Shown: positions 1 through 8,331, numbered from the stretch's first letter. The stretch is DNA of 64,000 bases from Prado023 sp963697345 (GCA_963697345.1 CAVONS010000005.1:62001-126000); one strand, 5' to 3'. Numbers and translations are program-made. The notes: generated by a model not told the origin, from the sequence alone.

Positions 1-299
1 GGACCCGCGCCCCTACGCGGTGGGCTCCATCATCACCACGTACGACAAGTACCCCGGCACTGGCCCGGTCCTGCCTGCCATGGGCTACGGCGCGACCCAG
101 CTTGCCGATCTCGAGGCGACGATCAGGGCGACGCCCGCGGACGTCGTCGTGTCCGGCACCCCCATGGATCTGGGTCGCATCATCACGATCGACCAACCCC
201 TGCGTCGGGCGTCGTACGTGCTGCGTGAGATCGGGACACCGAACTCTGGCCGACGTCCTGGCCCCCCACATCCAGGGCTGGATCACCAGCGGGGGCTGA
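1..299 (+). CDS. Cyclic 2,3-diphosphoglycerate synthetase-like GTPase, C-terminal fragment with frameshift
   Basis: This is the C-terminal end of a gene that begins before the window. The reading frame is open from base 2 and contains VLPAMGYG, a DLEATI stretch and SGTPMDLGRII, which I recognise from the COG2403 family (predicted GTPases, some annotated as cyclic 2,3-diphosphoglycerate synthetase). Family members end with EIG-PTLEDVL-like sequence. Here the frame breaks after EIGTP and the ending TLADVLAPHIQGW reads in the next frame to a TGA at 297-299. Removing one A near 241 restores a continuous protein. The physiological role of bacterial members is not settled, and the N-terminal half cannot be seen. 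Confidence 0.7.
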   Translation, partial: TRAPTRWAPSSPRTTSTPALARSCLPWATARPSLPISRRRSGRRPRTSSCPAPPWIWVASSRSTNPCVGRRTCCVRSGHRTLADVLAPHIQGWITSGG

Positions 300-332
300 C
301 CATCGCTGGGGCGCCGGACTAGGGTGCGACGC

Positions 333-1118
333 GTGGATGCAGTTGTGGATCGGACCATCAACTTCGGCCTCTCGGGCCGTGTCTGCCTCATCACGGGTGG
401 GGCTTCGGGCATCGGTGCGGCGTGTGCCCGACGGATGGCCGAGGACGGCGCCCTGGTCGTCGTGCTCGACATCGACGATGCGCGCGGACAGGCCGTGGCC
501 GACGAGGTGGACGGCTGTTACGTGCACTGCGACGTCGGCGACTCGGCGCAGATCGCCGAGGCGGTGGCGACTGCCGTCACCTGTCACGGCCGTATCGACG
601 TCCTTGTGAACAACGCCGGGATCGCGAGGGCGGCTGACATCCTCGACGTCACGGAGCAGGACTTCGATGCCGTCCTGGCCGTCAACCTCAAGGGCGCGTT
701 CCTGATCGCGCAGGCCGTGGCCCGGATCATGGTTGCGGCAGGCCGGGGGAGCATCATCAACCTCAGCTCCGTCAATGCCACGCTGACCATCCCGACCATC
801 GCCAGCTACAACATCAGCAAGGGCGGCATGAACCAGCTCACCCGCGTCTTCGCGCTGGCGCTGGCCGACCGCGGGGTCCGCGTCAACGCCGTGGCCCCGG
901 GCACCATCGCCACCGAGCTGGCCACCTCCACGGTGCTGGCTGACGAGACCTCCCGACGACGCGTCATGAGCAGGACGCCCATGCGGCGCTTCGGCGAGCC
1001 GAGGGAGGTCGCCGACGTCGTCGCCTTCCTGGCCAGCGATGCATCGAGCTACATCACCGGCGAGATCGTGGTTGTCGACGGTGGCCGGATGACACTGAAC
1101 TACACGGTCGATCCCTGA
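333..1118 (+). CDS. SDR family NAD(P)-dependent oxidoreductase
   Basis: A classical short-chain dehydrogenase/reductase of 261 aa, cytosolic, expected to oxidise or reduce a hydroxyl/carbonyl substrate with NAD(P). It has the nucleotide-binding motif TGGASGIG near residue 21, the structural NNAG motif, the catalytic YNISK (Tyr about 157, Lys about 161) with the upstream serine in INLSS, and the typical C-terminal YITGEIVVVDGG. I chose the GTG at 333 because a TAGGGT -10 box (320-325) ends seven bases before it, as at other leaderless genes here; GTG 324 would lie inside that box. It is followed after 52 bp by a Gfo/Idh/MocA enzyme and then an exporter, suggesting a small sugar or polyol module. 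The substrate is unknown. Confidence 0.9.
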   Translation: MDAVVDRTINFGLSGRVCLITGGASGIGAACARRMAEDGALVVVLDIDDARGQAVADEVDGCYVHCDVGDSAQIAEAVATAVTCHGRIDVLVNNAGIARAADILDVTEQDFDAVLAVNLKGAFLIAQAVARIMVAAGRGSIINLSSVNATLTIPTIASYNISKGGMNQLTRVFALALADRGVRVNAVAPGTIATELATSTVLADETSRRRVMSRTPMRRFGEPREVADVVAFLASDASSYITGEIVVVDGGRMTLNYTVDP

Positions 1119-1170
1119 GTAGGTTTCTCCCAGGGGCCGCCCATCCGAGCGCCCATACCGAGGAGTACAC

Positions 1171-2340
1171 GTGACCATCGATCCTGTTCGTTCGATGCTG
1201 GGCCGCCGGCTGCGCCTGGGGATCATCGGCGGGGGACCCGGGTCCTTCATCGGCGGGATGCACCGGCGGGCGGCCCGTCGCGACGACCGCTTCGAGATCG
1301 TCGCCGGCGTCCTGTCGTCAGATCCTGCGCGCTCGAAGGAGGCCGCCCTCGGCCTGGGCATCGTGCCCGAACGGGCCTACGACACGGTCCCGGGCATGCT
1401 GGACGCCGAGGCGGGCCGTGCCGACGGCCTGGATGTGGTCGCGATCATGACGCCCAACGACAGCCACTTCGCCTATTCGATGGCTGCTCTCGCACACGGC
1501 CTGGACGTGATCTGCGACAAGCCGATGACGAACACGCTCGAGGAGGCTGAGGCCCTGGCGCAGGCGGTCGAGGCGTCCGGCCTCGTGTTCTGCCTGACCC
1601 ACAACTACACCGGCTATCCCATGGTGCGCCAGGCCCGGGCCATGGTCGCCGATGGGCAGCTGGGGACGATCCGCCTCGTCCAGGTGGAGTACGTGCAGGG
1701 CGGCAAGGCCGACGAGGCCGCGCCCGCGCCGGACCCGCGCAACTGGAAGTTCGACCCGGTCCGTGGCGGGCCGTCGCGCGTGATGGGTGACATCGGCACG
1801 CACGCCCACAACCTTGCGCGCTTCATCACCGGCCTGGAGGTGTCGGAGGTGGCCGCAGACATCGGCGCGATCGTGCCGAACCGTTCCATCGATGACTTCG
1901 CCGGCGCGCTGCTGCGCTTCGACAACGGCGCCCGCGGATCCTTCTGGGTCACCCAGGCTGCCGCAGGTGTGGAGAACTGCCTGCGCATCCGGGTCAGCGG
2001 GTCGCTGGGCAGCGTCGAATGGATGCAGGAGGTGCCCCAACAACTGGCCTTCAAGCCCCTCAGGGGACCTGCCGAGCAGCGCACACCGAACGGCCCCGGC
2101 ACCCTGCCGCTGTCCGCCCGGAGCACGCACCTCGTTGCCGGGCACCCCGAGGGATTCCCCGACAGCTTCGCCAACCTCTACTCCGACGCCGCGGAGGCGA
2201 TCGCTGCGCGGCGTGCGGGAGTCACGCCCGACCCGCTGGCGCTGCACTTCCCCGACGCCATCGACGGACTGCGCGGCGTGCGCTTCGTGGACGCCGTCAT
2301 CGCCTCCAGCGCTGCCGACGGAGCGTGGACCGCCTGCTGA
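1171..2340 (+). CDS. Gfo/Idh/MocA family oxidoreductase
   Basis: A 389-aa NAD(P)-dependent oxidoreductase of the glucose-fructose oxidoreductase / inositol dehydrogenase / MocA family. The N-terminal Rossmann fold starts with LGIIGGGPGSF (residues 12-22), and the family signature Lys is in CDKPMTN near residue 115. The C-terminal half is the alpha/beta substrate domain, with a GDIGTHAHN stretch carrying the conserved Asp/His region. A GAGGA ribosome site precedes GTG 1171. Members usually oxidise or epimerise sugars, inositols or their acids. The neighbouring SDR suggests the two act in one pathway, but no substrate can be read from the sequence. Confidence 0.9.
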   Translation: MTIDPVRSMLGRRLRLGIIGGGPGSFIGGMHRRAARRDDRFEIVAGVLSSDPARSKEAALGLGIVPERAYDTVPGMLDAEAGRADGLDVVAIMTPNDSHFAYSMAALAHGLDVICDKPMTNTLEEAEALAQAVEASGLVFCLTHNYTGYPMVRQARAMVADGQLGTIRLVQVEYVQGGKADEAAPAPDPRNWKFDPVRGGPSRVMGDIGTHAHNLARFITGLEVSEVAADIGAIVPNRSIDDFAGALLRFDNGARGSFWVTQAAAGVENCLRIRVSGSLGSVEWMQEVPQQLAFKPLRGPAEQRTPNGPGTLPLSARSTHLVAGHPEGFPDSFANLYSDAAEAIAARRAGVTPDPLALHFPDAIDGLRGVRFVDAVIASSAADGAWTAC

Positions 2341-2386
2341 ACCGGTGCCGGACGGGAGCAGCGGCCGGCGCACGCATACTTGTCCG

Positions 2387-3652
2387 GTGACCCCCGGCTC
2401 GCTGGATCCCCGCAGCCGGCGGGTACGTCTCGTCATCCCGGGCATCCTTGCCATGCTGTCGATGATCGGCCCGTTCAGCATCGACACGCCCTTCCCCGCG
2501 TTCGCGCAGATGCAGAGGGACTTCGGGGTCAGCTCGACCGAGATGCAGCTCGTCGTGACCGCGTACCTCGCGGCCTTCGCGGTGATGAGCATCTTCCACG
2601 GGCCCCTGTCGGATGCCATCGGAAGACGTCCGGTCATCCTCGCCTCGATCTCTGTCTACGTCCTCGCGTCGATCGGGGCCGCGCTCTCGCCCAGCCTGGG
2701 TGTGCTGCTGGCCTTCCGGGTGCTGCAGGGACTCAGCGCCGGGGGAGCGGCCATCGTCAGCCGGACGGTGATCCGGGACCTCTTCGACGGCGAGCAGGCG
2801 CAGGTCCTCATGAGCCGAGTCGCGTTGATCTTCGCGCTGGGGCCGGCGATCGCACCGATCATCGGCGGACTCGTGCTGCAGGTCGGCCCGTGGCAGTGGG
2901 TCTTCGCCTTCATGGCTCTGTTCGGCCTCGTGCTCATCGCCGCGACAGTGCTCGTCCTGCCCGAGAGCCATCCCCCGGAGCGTCGCACGCCGTTGCGACC
3001 CAGCGCGGTCATGGAGGGCTTGGTCGCCGTCGCCCGACGCGCCGAGTTCCACCGCCTGGCATGGGCAGCCACGCTGGCCTTCGCAGCCCAGTTCCTCTAC
3101 ATCGGTGGCGCAGCAATCTTCGTCGTCGACCTCCTGGGCAAGGGGGAGCTGGACTTCTGGGTCCTCTTCGTCCCGATGATCGGCTCGATGATGCTCGGCT
3201 CCTGGATCTCGGGCAGGGCAGCGCGAAGGATGTCGGCGCGGCGCATCGTCAGCCTGGGCTACACCGTGTCCGTCGCCGGTGGCGCCGTGGGGTTGGCCCT
3301 GGCTGCCACCTCGCTGGGTGACCACCTGCCGTGGGCTGTCGTCGGCTGCAGCATCATCGCGCTGGGCAACGGCATGACCTATCCGAACCTGCAGCTGATG
3401 CTGCTCGACCTCTTCCCGGACCGGCGCGGTGCTGTCATGTCGGGAGCCACGTTCATCACCCTTGTCTTCAACGCGGTCGTGGCGGTTGCGGTTGCTCCCG
3501 TGGTCGGCGCCTCCACCCTTGGCTTCGCCGTGGCTGCGATGATCCTGGTGGGTGTGGGATACATGTCCTGGAGCTGGTACTGCGCCGTCGAGGACCGCGA
3601 CGCCCCAGCCCCCCAACACCCCGAGGAGCTCGAGCCCACCGACCTCATGTGA
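2387..3652 (+). CDS. MFS transporter, Bcr/CflA drug-resistance type
   Basis: A 421-aa inner-membrane major facilitator with about twelve hydrophobic segments. The first-half signature is PLSDAIGRRPVIL in the loop between helices 2 and 3, and the motif-C-like GPAIAPIIGG in helix 5 is typical of proton-driven drug exporters such as Bcr/CflA. The GTG at 2387 follows a CATACT -10 box (2375-2380) by six bases, implying a leaderless message separate from the oxidoreductase upstream. The frame stays open upstream through the previous gene, but that part is an out-of-frame shadow. The exported compound is unknown. Confidence 0.88.
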   Translation: MTPGSLDPRSRRVRLVIPGILAMLSMIGPFSIDTPFPAFAQMQRDFGVSSTEMQLVVTAYLAAFAVMSIFHGPLSDAIGRRPVILASISVYVLASIGAALSPSLGVLLAFRVLQGLSAGGAAIVSRTVIRDLFDGEQAQVLMSRVALIFALGPAIAPIIGGLVLQVGPWQWVFAFMALFGLVLIAATVLVLPESHPPERRTPLRPSAVMEGLVAVARRAEFHRLAWAATLAFAAQFLYIGGAAIFVVDLLGKGELDFWVLFVPMIGSMMLGSWISGRAARRMSARRIVSLGYTVSVAGGAVGLALAATSLGDHLPWAVVGCSIIALGNGMTYPNLQLMLLDLFPDRRGAVMSGATFITLVFNAVVAVAVAPVVGASTLGFAVAAMILVGVGYMSWSWYCAVEDRDAPAPQHPEELEPTDLM

Positions 3653-3708
3653 GCCCGGAGGCAGGCAGCCCGTGCCCGGCTGAGCCATCGATGGGGATCA
3701 GCCGGTAC

Positions 3709-4014
3709 TCACCCAGCGGAGATCACGAAGAGCACCGTCTGGATGAAGGGCAGCGTCAGCATCAGGGAGAGGACCAACCCCAGGATGGCCTGCCAGCGCG
3801 GCCGCCCGCGCGCTGTCAGCAGCCCCACCAGGCCGAACCCGATCGAGGCGAGCATGGCCAGGAAGCTCACGTAGAACACCGCGTTCCACGGTCCCAGGAC
3901 GAAGACAACGATGCAGAGCCAGGCCAGGGCGGCCAGCCCCAGGCTCGTCCACCCCGCCCAATTCCTGCCCGGCACCGTGGCTTCCCCCGGCGAGCCGACA
4001 TCGTTCGTGGCCAC
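3709..4014 (-). CDS. Small three-helix membrane protein
   Basis: A 101-aa protein with three predicted membrane helices: an Ala/Leu/Val-rich segment near residues 25-43, a Phe/Met-rich segment near 47-67 and a C-terminal segment from 76 to the end. The layout resembles the DUF4190-type small membrane proteins common in Actinomycetota, but I cannot place it with certainty. It starts at GTG 4014 behind a purine-rich GAGAGGGGG stretch and converges with the MFS gene. Function unknown. Confidence 0.65.
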   Translation of the reverse strand: MATNDVGSPGEATVPGRNWAGWTSLGLAALAWLCIVVFVLGPWNAVFYVSFLAMLASIGFGLVGLLTARGRPRWQAILGLVLSLMLTLPFIQTVLFVISAG

Positions 4015-4368
4015 AGCCCACCCCCTCTCCGGATGAACGCTATGCCCCGGAGCCGGCGTTCCCGTGAACCTTCACTTCCTGAGGGCCGGGGTCGCCACCA
4101 TGTCCTTCCCGCGTGCCCGGCCCCCGGAACCGTGGGGCGGCGGTTCTGCGGGCTTCGGCTGGGACGCCCGCCGGGACCTTCCTGGGTGCCCCCACGGGAT
4201 CCCCCCGGATCGTGTCGCCCGGACTCGCGCAGATGAGTCCCCCCGGGCCACTGGCCGTGCAGCACCTGGTCCGAGCCGTGCGTGGTCGGCTGCAGCGCCG
4301 GTGAGGACCTGCGCTCCGGGGGGCTCGGTGGGACATCGAGGCCACGATCGGCAGGCTGCGCATGCCAC
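4015..4368. other. Gene-free spacer
   Basis: This stretch is very GC-rich. It has open frames on both strands, but their translations are Arg/Pro/Gly-rich, lack any recognisable domain and have no convincing ribosome site. I see no RNA gene or long repeat. It separates the small membrane protein from the tRNA operon terminator. Confidence 0.5.
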
Positions 4369-4397
4369 AGGCCGGCTCCCTGATGGGAAACCGGCCT
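4369..4397 (-). terminator. Terminator-like hairpin downstream of the tRNA operon
   Basis: AGGCCGG (4369-4375) pairs with CCGGCCT (4391-4397), with an inner TCCC/GGGA pairing inside the loop. It lies about 20 bases past the 3' end of tRNA-Val on the minus strand. No U tract follows, so termination is inferred from position and stem strength. Confidence 0.5.
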
Positions 4398-4417
4398 CTG
4401 ACCTGCGGTGATGCTGG

Positions 4418-4490
4418 TGGGCGATACAGGAATCGAACCTGTGACCTCTTCCGTGTCAAGGAAGCGCGCTAGCCCCTGCGCCAATCGCCC
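4418..4490 (-). tRNA. tRNA-Val (GAC)
   Basis: A 73-nt cloverleaf. The acceptor arms GGGCGAT and ATCGCCC pair fully, the T-arm carries GGTTCGATTCC, and the anticodon loop TTGACAC gives anticodon GAC (Val). The discriminator base is A. CCA is not encoded. It is the last gene of a Gly-Cys-Val operon on the minus strand. Confidence 0.96.
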
Positions 4491-4508
4491 AATACATAGA
4501 TCCTAACG

Positions 4509-4579
4509 AGGTGGCGACGGGATTTGAACCCGTGTACACGGCTTTGCAGGCCGTTGCCTCGCCTCTCGGCCACGCCACC
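4509..4579 (-). tRNA. tRNA-Cys (GCA)
   Basis: A 71-nt cloverleaf with acceptor pairing GGTGGCG/CGCCACC, a T-arm with GGTTCAAATCC, and anticodon GCA in loop CTGCAAA. The discriminator is U, as expected for Cys. It lies 18 nt from tRNA-Val and 26 nt from tRNA-Gly, consistent with co-transcription. Confidence 0.95.
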
Positions 4580-4605
4580 GTGAGTCCTCGATCGGACCCC
4601 TTGCG

Positions 4606-4678
4606 AGCGGACGACGGGATTCGAACCCGCGACCCTCACCTTGGCAAGGTGATGCGCTACCAGCTGCGCTACGTCCGC
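4606..4678 (-). tRNA. tRNA-Gly (GCC)
   Basis: A 73-nt cloverleaf with acceptor pairing GCGGACG/CGTCCGC, T-arm GGTTCGAATCC, anticodon GCC in loop TTGCCAA and discriminator U. It is the first gene of the Gly-Cys-Val tRNA operon, a combination often seen in Actinomycetota. Confidence 0.96.
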
Positions 4679-4704
4679 AATGCCCGCATCGCAGGCACCC
4701 CGGA

Positions 4705-4734
4705 AGGATAGCCCATCGCGGCAGCCCCGACCAA
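4705..4734 (-). promoter_or_regulatory. Promoter of the Gly-Cys-Val tRNA operon
   Basis: On the minus strand TTGGTC (4729-4734) and TATCCT (4705-4710) are separated by 18 bp, a good housekeeping-sigma promoter. The -10 box ends 26 nt before the tRNA-Gly 5' end. Confidence 0.65.
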
Positions 4735-4792
4735 AAGGCGCCAGCGTCCGCACGGACGGACAGAGGCACCCTGCGGCTCCTAGTCTCGCCAT

Positions 4793-5831
4793 GTGCAGAA
4801 CCCGGCCCTCGACCCCCTGGCAGTGCTGGGGCGTTGGACGGCCACCGACCTGATCGAGGTCAGTCACGAGCTCGACGTGCTGGATCGAGGCGGGCGCTGG
4901 GCCGTCACGGTCTCCTTCGAGGGCGACTGCCACGTTGGCCCGCTTCCGGACGTGGGAAGAGCGCCGGCCTCACCGTCAGGAGGTCGGCTCGTGGAGCGGT
5001 CCTGATCCCCACGGCTGGGCCTCCTCGCTCGATGAGCAGGCCTACGTGGCCGCCGTCGAGGCCGTACGGGACCACATCGGTCGCGGTGAGGTGTACCAGG
5101 CCAACATCTGCCGGATCCTGCGCACGCCCCTTGACCCAGGAGCCGACATCGTCGCGCTGCACCGGCTGCTGGTCGAGGGCAACCCCGCACCGCAGTCGGG
5201 GGCCCTGCGCCTGCCCGAGCACGGCGTCCACATCGCCTCCGCCTCACCAGAGCTGTACCTGCGACGCACCGGTCAGCGCCTGGAGTCCGGGCCGATCAAG
5301 GGCACTGGACGCCACCCCGACGACCTCCTGGACAAGGACCGCGCCGAGAACGTCATGATCGTCGACCTGGTGCGCAACGACCTCGGGCGTGTCTGCCGAA
5401 CAGGATCTGTCGCCGTTCCGCGGCTGCTTGCCGTCGAGGCCCATCCGGGACTGGTCCACCTGGTGTCGACGGTCGTCGGAGACCTGCGTCCGGGGACCAC
5501 GTGGCCGCAGATCCTGGCTGCCACCTTCCCGCCCGGCTCGGTGACGGGTGCCCCCAAGTTGGCCGCGCTGGACATCATCAGGACCCTGGAGGCCGGGCCG
5601 CGCGGACCGTACTGTGGCGCGTTCGGATGGATCGATGCCGACGCGGGCACCGCCGAGCTGGCCGTGGGTATCCGCACGTTCTGGCGGGAGGACTCCGGAT
5701 CCGGACCGAAGTTGGCCTTCGGCACCGGCGCGGGCATCACGTGGGGAAGCGATCCGCGGGCAGAATGGCGGGAGACGCAGTTGAAGGCCGCGCGGCTCCT
5801 GGCCGTGGCCGGCGAACGGGAGGTGCCGTGA
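4793..5831 (+). CDS. pabB: Aminodeoxychorismate synthase component I (frameshifted)
   Basis: Converts chorismate plus ammonia to 4-amino-4-deoxychorismate, the first committed step to p-aminobenzoate and folate. The chorismate-binding domain is clear: GEVYQANICR, PIKGTGRHP, ENVMIVDLVRNDLG and GSVTGAPK. The Lys in PIKGT marks PabB rather than TrpE, which has PIAGT. The first 47 codons read from GTG 4793; then one extra T near 4934 (GTTGG for GTGG) breaks the frame, and the protein continues as ARFRTWEERRP to TGA 5829-5831. Corrected length is about 345 aa, a short actinobacterial form. A TAGTCT box six bases before the start indicates a leaderless mRNA. It overlaps pabC by GTGA. No glutaminase gene (pabA) is in the window. 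Confidence 0.88.
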
Positions 5832-6697
5832 GGTTCTGGGTCGCAGGCGGGTTGGTGCCCGCGGAGCAGGCCACCGTGGCGGTGCTCGATCACGGCTTCA
5901 CCGTCGGGGACGGGGTCTTCGAGACACTCAAGACGGTCGCTGATCCCTGCGGTCGGCGTCGTGCCGTTCGCCATGGACCGTCACCTTGCTCGCCTGTCGC
6001 GCTCTGCCGCGGGATGGGGATCGACGGGCTGGACGCAGATGAGGCCCGCGACGCCCTCCTCGCCGTATGTGCGGCCAATCCGGAGCTGGCCGGGGGAGGG
6101 CGCCTGCGCGTGACCCTCACGTCGGGCCCCGGTCCACTGGGCTCGGACCGCACGGCGGCAGCCGCGAGCCTCGTCGTCGTCGCTTCGCCTGCGATCGCGT
6201 GGGCGCCGTCAACAACGCTCGCCCTGTCGCCGTGGCCGCGAAACGAGCGCAGCCCGCTTGTCGGCCTCAAGAGCACGTCCTACGCGGAGAACGTCCTGGC
6301 CCTTGCCCGGGCCAAGTCCCTGGGCGCCCAGGAGGCATTGCTGACGAACCTGGCCGGGGAGGTCTGCGAGGGAACGGGATCCAACGTCTTCGTCGTCATC
6401 GACGGGACCATCACCACGCCGCCGCTGTCCGGGGGCTGCCTGGCCGGGATCACACGTGCCCTGGTCATCGAGTGGTGCCACGATGCGGGGATCGAGGTGC
6501 ACCAGCGCGCCATCTCCCTGGAGGAGTTGGCCGGGGCTGAGGAGATCTTCATCACGTCGTCCACGCGCGATGTGCACCCCGTCGAGACCATGCTGGATGA
6601 CCAGGGGCAGCGGTGGTGGGCCGCCGGCAGGACGCCCCAGACGGAAGTGGCCGCCGAGGTCTTCGCGACCAGATCGGCGGCACAGTGGAACCCCTGA
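5828..6697 (+). CDS. pabC: Aminodeoxychorismate lyase / class IV aminotransferase (two compensating indels)
   Basis: A PLP-dependent fold-type IV enzyme expected to release pyruvate from aminodeoxychorismate to give p-aminobenzoate. It has DHGFTVGDGVFETLK near the N-terminus, LKSTSYAENVLALARAKS with the PLP lysine, and EGTGSNVFVV. Between about 5948 and 6012 the frame gives an unlikely Arg/Pro stretch, while the next frame gives the family sequence VPFAMDRHLARLSRSAAG. One extra base near 5948 and one missing G near 6012 explain this and cancel out. The GTGA overlap with pabB implies translational coupling. Branched-chain or D-amino-acid aminotransferases belong to the same fold, but the pabB partner favours PabC. 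Confidence 0.85.
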   Translation: MRFWVAGGLVPAEQATVAVLDHGFTVGDGVFETLKTVADPCGRRRAVRHGPSPCSPVALCRGMGIDGLDADEARDALLAVCAANPELAGGGRLRVTLTSGPGPLGSDRTAAAASLVVVASPAIAWAPSTTLALSPWPRNERSPLVGLKSTSYAENVLALARAKSLGAQEALLTNLAGEVCEGTGSNVFVVIDGTITTPPLSGGCLAGITRALVIEWCHDAGIEVHQRAISLEELAGAEEIFITSSTRDVHPVETMLDDQGQRWWAAGRTPQTEVAAEVFATRSAAQWNP

Positions 6698-6736
6698 GCG
6701 CAGGCTGAGGGCCCAACGCTGGCCAGGGGTCGCGCT

Positions 6737-7171
6737 TCAGACCTCCTTGAGGCCCTCGCCGAGGATGAGGTCGATGCAGCGGTCGACACCAACCGAGCTG
6801 CCCTCCTCGCCGACGGCGACGATGTCGAACGTGCGGCGGATGAATTGCTCGACGTGGGGACGATCACACTCGAGGACCGCTTGGCCAGTGGGGGAGTTCA
6901 GTGCCAGCAGGACCAGGGGTGCATCGCCGTGGTTCTCGGGCCAGATCACGACGTCGCCCTCACCGGAGGGCCGCTGAAGTCCCTCGAGGAGGAGGTCACG
7001 CGCGAACATCCACTCGATGTCTGCAGCCCCCGTGCGGAACGTGGCGCGGACCGCGTACGGCTCGTCGGAGCGGTACTCGAACTCACATGGAACCTCGATC
7101 GTGCGATCGGAGTCGACGACCATGCGCAACGTCAACTCGGCCGTCACGGCGGTCGGAATGCTGCGAGACAT
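6737..7171 (-). CDS. SsgA family sporulation/cell division regulator
   Basis: A 144-aa SsgA-like protein (SALP). In streptomycetes these steer septum placement and peptidoglycan remodelling; SsgB recruits FtsZ. Recognisable family stretches are TAELTLRMVV, DEPYAVRATFRTG, EWMFARDLLLEGL, GDVVIWP and LNSPTGQAVLE. I chose ATG 7171 because the GAGAGG ribosome site is eight bases upstream; GTG 7180 in the same frame would sit on top of that site. The gene is divergent from the PGPGW protein gene across an 83-bp region that is unusually AT-containing for this DNA. Which SALP subtype it is cannot be told by eye. Confidence 0.88.
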   Translation of the reverse strand: MSRSIPTAVTAELTLRMVVDSDRTIEVPCEFEYRSDEPYAVRATFRTGAADIEWMFARDLLLEGLQRPSGEGDVVIWPENHGDAPLVLLALNSPTGQAVLECDRPHVEQFIRRTFDIVAVGEEGSSVGVDRCIDLILGEGLKEV

Positions 7172-7254
7172 GTGGCTCACCTCTCAAGGTCAAGGTAATA
7201 ACACCACCTCTGTACCCCAAACCCGTGTCACCTACCCCGGCTAGTCTGTGAGTC

Positions 7255-7824
7255 GTGTCACGAAACTCTCCGGGAGATGACCCGAAACCGGCCAATGTCG
7301 GCAACTCGGGCACGCCCGGCGAGGCCGAACGGGAGGCCCGACGACGCGAGCAGTGGCGCGAGGCGTCCACCGCAGCCTTCCGCAAGGTGGAGGCCAGCAC
7401 GCCGCCCAGCGTGGCCTCACGCCTTCGCGCCTTCCGGGAGAGGCTTCGTCGCAACCGCGCGCTGGACACCGTGTGGCGCGTGATGGTCTTCGCCATCGGC
7501 GTCACGCTGATGGTCGCCGGATTGGCGATGTTCCTGCTTCCCGGTCCCGGCTGGGCAACTCTCATCCTGGGCCTGGTGGTGCTCGCCTCTGAGTTCACCT
7601 GGGCCAACCGTGTGCTCGATCCGGTCAAGGAGGCCGCAATGCGGGCCAAGGATGCCGCGATGGACCCCCGCAAGCGTCGCCGCAATCTGACCCTGGGCGC
7701 CATCGCGGGCGTCCTGATCGGCATCGTTCTGGTCTGGTACCTGCTCACGTTCGGGGTGACCGTGGACCCGGTCATGGAACTGCTGCAATCGGTCATGGAC
7801 TGGTTCCGCGGGCTGTTCGGCTGA
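7255..7824 (+). CDS. TIGR02611 family PGPGW membrane protein
   Basis: A 189-aa protein with a charged N-terminal region, a membrane segment near residues 75-95 running into LLPGPGWATLILGLVVLA, the motif that defines the PGPGW (TIGR02611) family, and a final hydrophobic segment near 150-170. The function is unknown. TAGTCT at 7242-7247 lies seven bases before GTG 7255, so the message is probably leaderless. It is divergent from the SsgA-like gene. Confidence 0.8.
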   Translation: MSRNSPGDDPKPANVGNSGTPGEAEREARRREQWREASTAAFRKVEASTPPSVASRLRAFRERLRRNRALDTVWRVMVFAIGVTLMVAGLAMFLLPGPGWATLILGLVVLASEFTWANRVLDPVKEAAMRAKDAAMDPRKRRRNLTLGAIAGVLIGIVLVWYLLTFGVTVDPVMELLQSVMDWFRGLFG

Positions 7825-7837
7825 GCTGCAGTCCGTA

Positions 7838-7867
7838 TTGGGCTGGTGCCCACAGAGTTGGTAGAGT
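7838..7867 (+). promoter_or_regulatory. Promoter of tRNA-Val (CAC)
   Basis: TTGGGC (7838-7843) and TAGAGT (7862-7867) are separated by 18 bp and end ten bases before the tRNA 5' end. The spacing and position fit a housekeeping promoter with a very short leader. Confidence 0.65.
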
Positions 7868-7877
7868 TCTTCCGTTC

Positions 7878-7950
7878 GGGCGATTAGCTCAGCGGTTAGA
7901 GCGCTCGCTTCACACGCGAGAGGTCACAGGTTCGATCCCCGTATCGCCCA
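7878..7950 (+). tRNA. tRNA-Val (CAC)
   Basis: A 73-nt cloverleaf with acceptor pairing GGGCGAT/ATCGCCC identical to that of tRNA-Val (GAC) at 4418, T-arm GGTTCGATCCC, anticodon CAC in loop TTCACAC and discriminator A. CCA is not encoded. It is a single-gene transcript with its own promoter and terminator. Confidence 0.96.
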
Positions 7951-7956
7951 CTCCTG

Positions 7957-7989
7957 AGAACCCCCACCCAGGTGGGGGTTCTCGCCTTT
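7957..7989 (+). terminator. Intrinsic terminator after tRNA-Val (CAC)
   Basis: AGAACCCCCACC (7957-7968) and GGTGGGGGTTCT (7971-7982) form a perfect 12-bp stem with a two-base loop, followed by CGCCTTT. Confidence 0.85.
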
Positions 7990-8169
7990 CTGACTGCCAC
8001 CGCGCCTCGATGTCGCTCCAGATGGCCCGGGCTCCACGTTGGTGGCACTGAACGCCCGGCGTGCAACCAGCGCCCCACTGCGCCTAGCCTTCCGGCACCC
8101 GTCATGAACACTGCCGGGTGAGGGCCACGGACGGACCTTCCGACGTGCAGCGATCGAGAGGAGCCCCGC

Positions 8170-8331
8170 ATGGGTATGGGTGACATGATCGACAAGGCGA
8201 AGCAGGCTGTGGGCGGCGACGCCAACGCCGACAAGGCCATCGACCAGGTGGCCGACGCCGCCAAGGAGAAGGCGCCCGACCAGGGCGATGCAGTCATCGA
8301 CCAGGCAGCCGACGCCGCGAAGAAGCTCTAG
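8170..8331 (+). CDS. Small Rv0909-like (putative antitoxin family) protein
   Basis: A 53-aa acidic/basic helical protein, MGMGDMIDKAKQAVGG at the start, then two similar units (KAIDQVADAAKEK and AVIDQAADAAKKL). This resembles the Rv0909-type proteins annotated as putative antitoxins and CsbD-like small stress proteins. AGGAG lies six bases before ATG 8170. There is no toxin gene next to it, so an antitoxin role is doubtful; a stress-related structural role is equally possible. A strong inverted repeat follows. Confidence 0.7.
   Translation: MGMGDMIDKAKQAVGGDANADKAIDQVADAAKEKAPDQGDAVIDQAADAAKKL

Noticed and set aside
4064..4411. Possible small gene in the 400-bp spacer before the tRNA operon
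   Set aside because: The translation is Arg/Pro/Gly-rich, without a domain or ribosome site, and runs into the tRNA terminator.
5828..6697. pabC taken as an intact gene in a single frame
   Set aside because: The frame has no stop, but the segment 5948-6012 matches the family only in the next frame, so two compensating indels are the better reading.
8170..8331. Toxin-antitoxin module
   Set aside because: The small protein resembles Rv0909-type putative antitoxins, but no toxin-like gene is adjacent.
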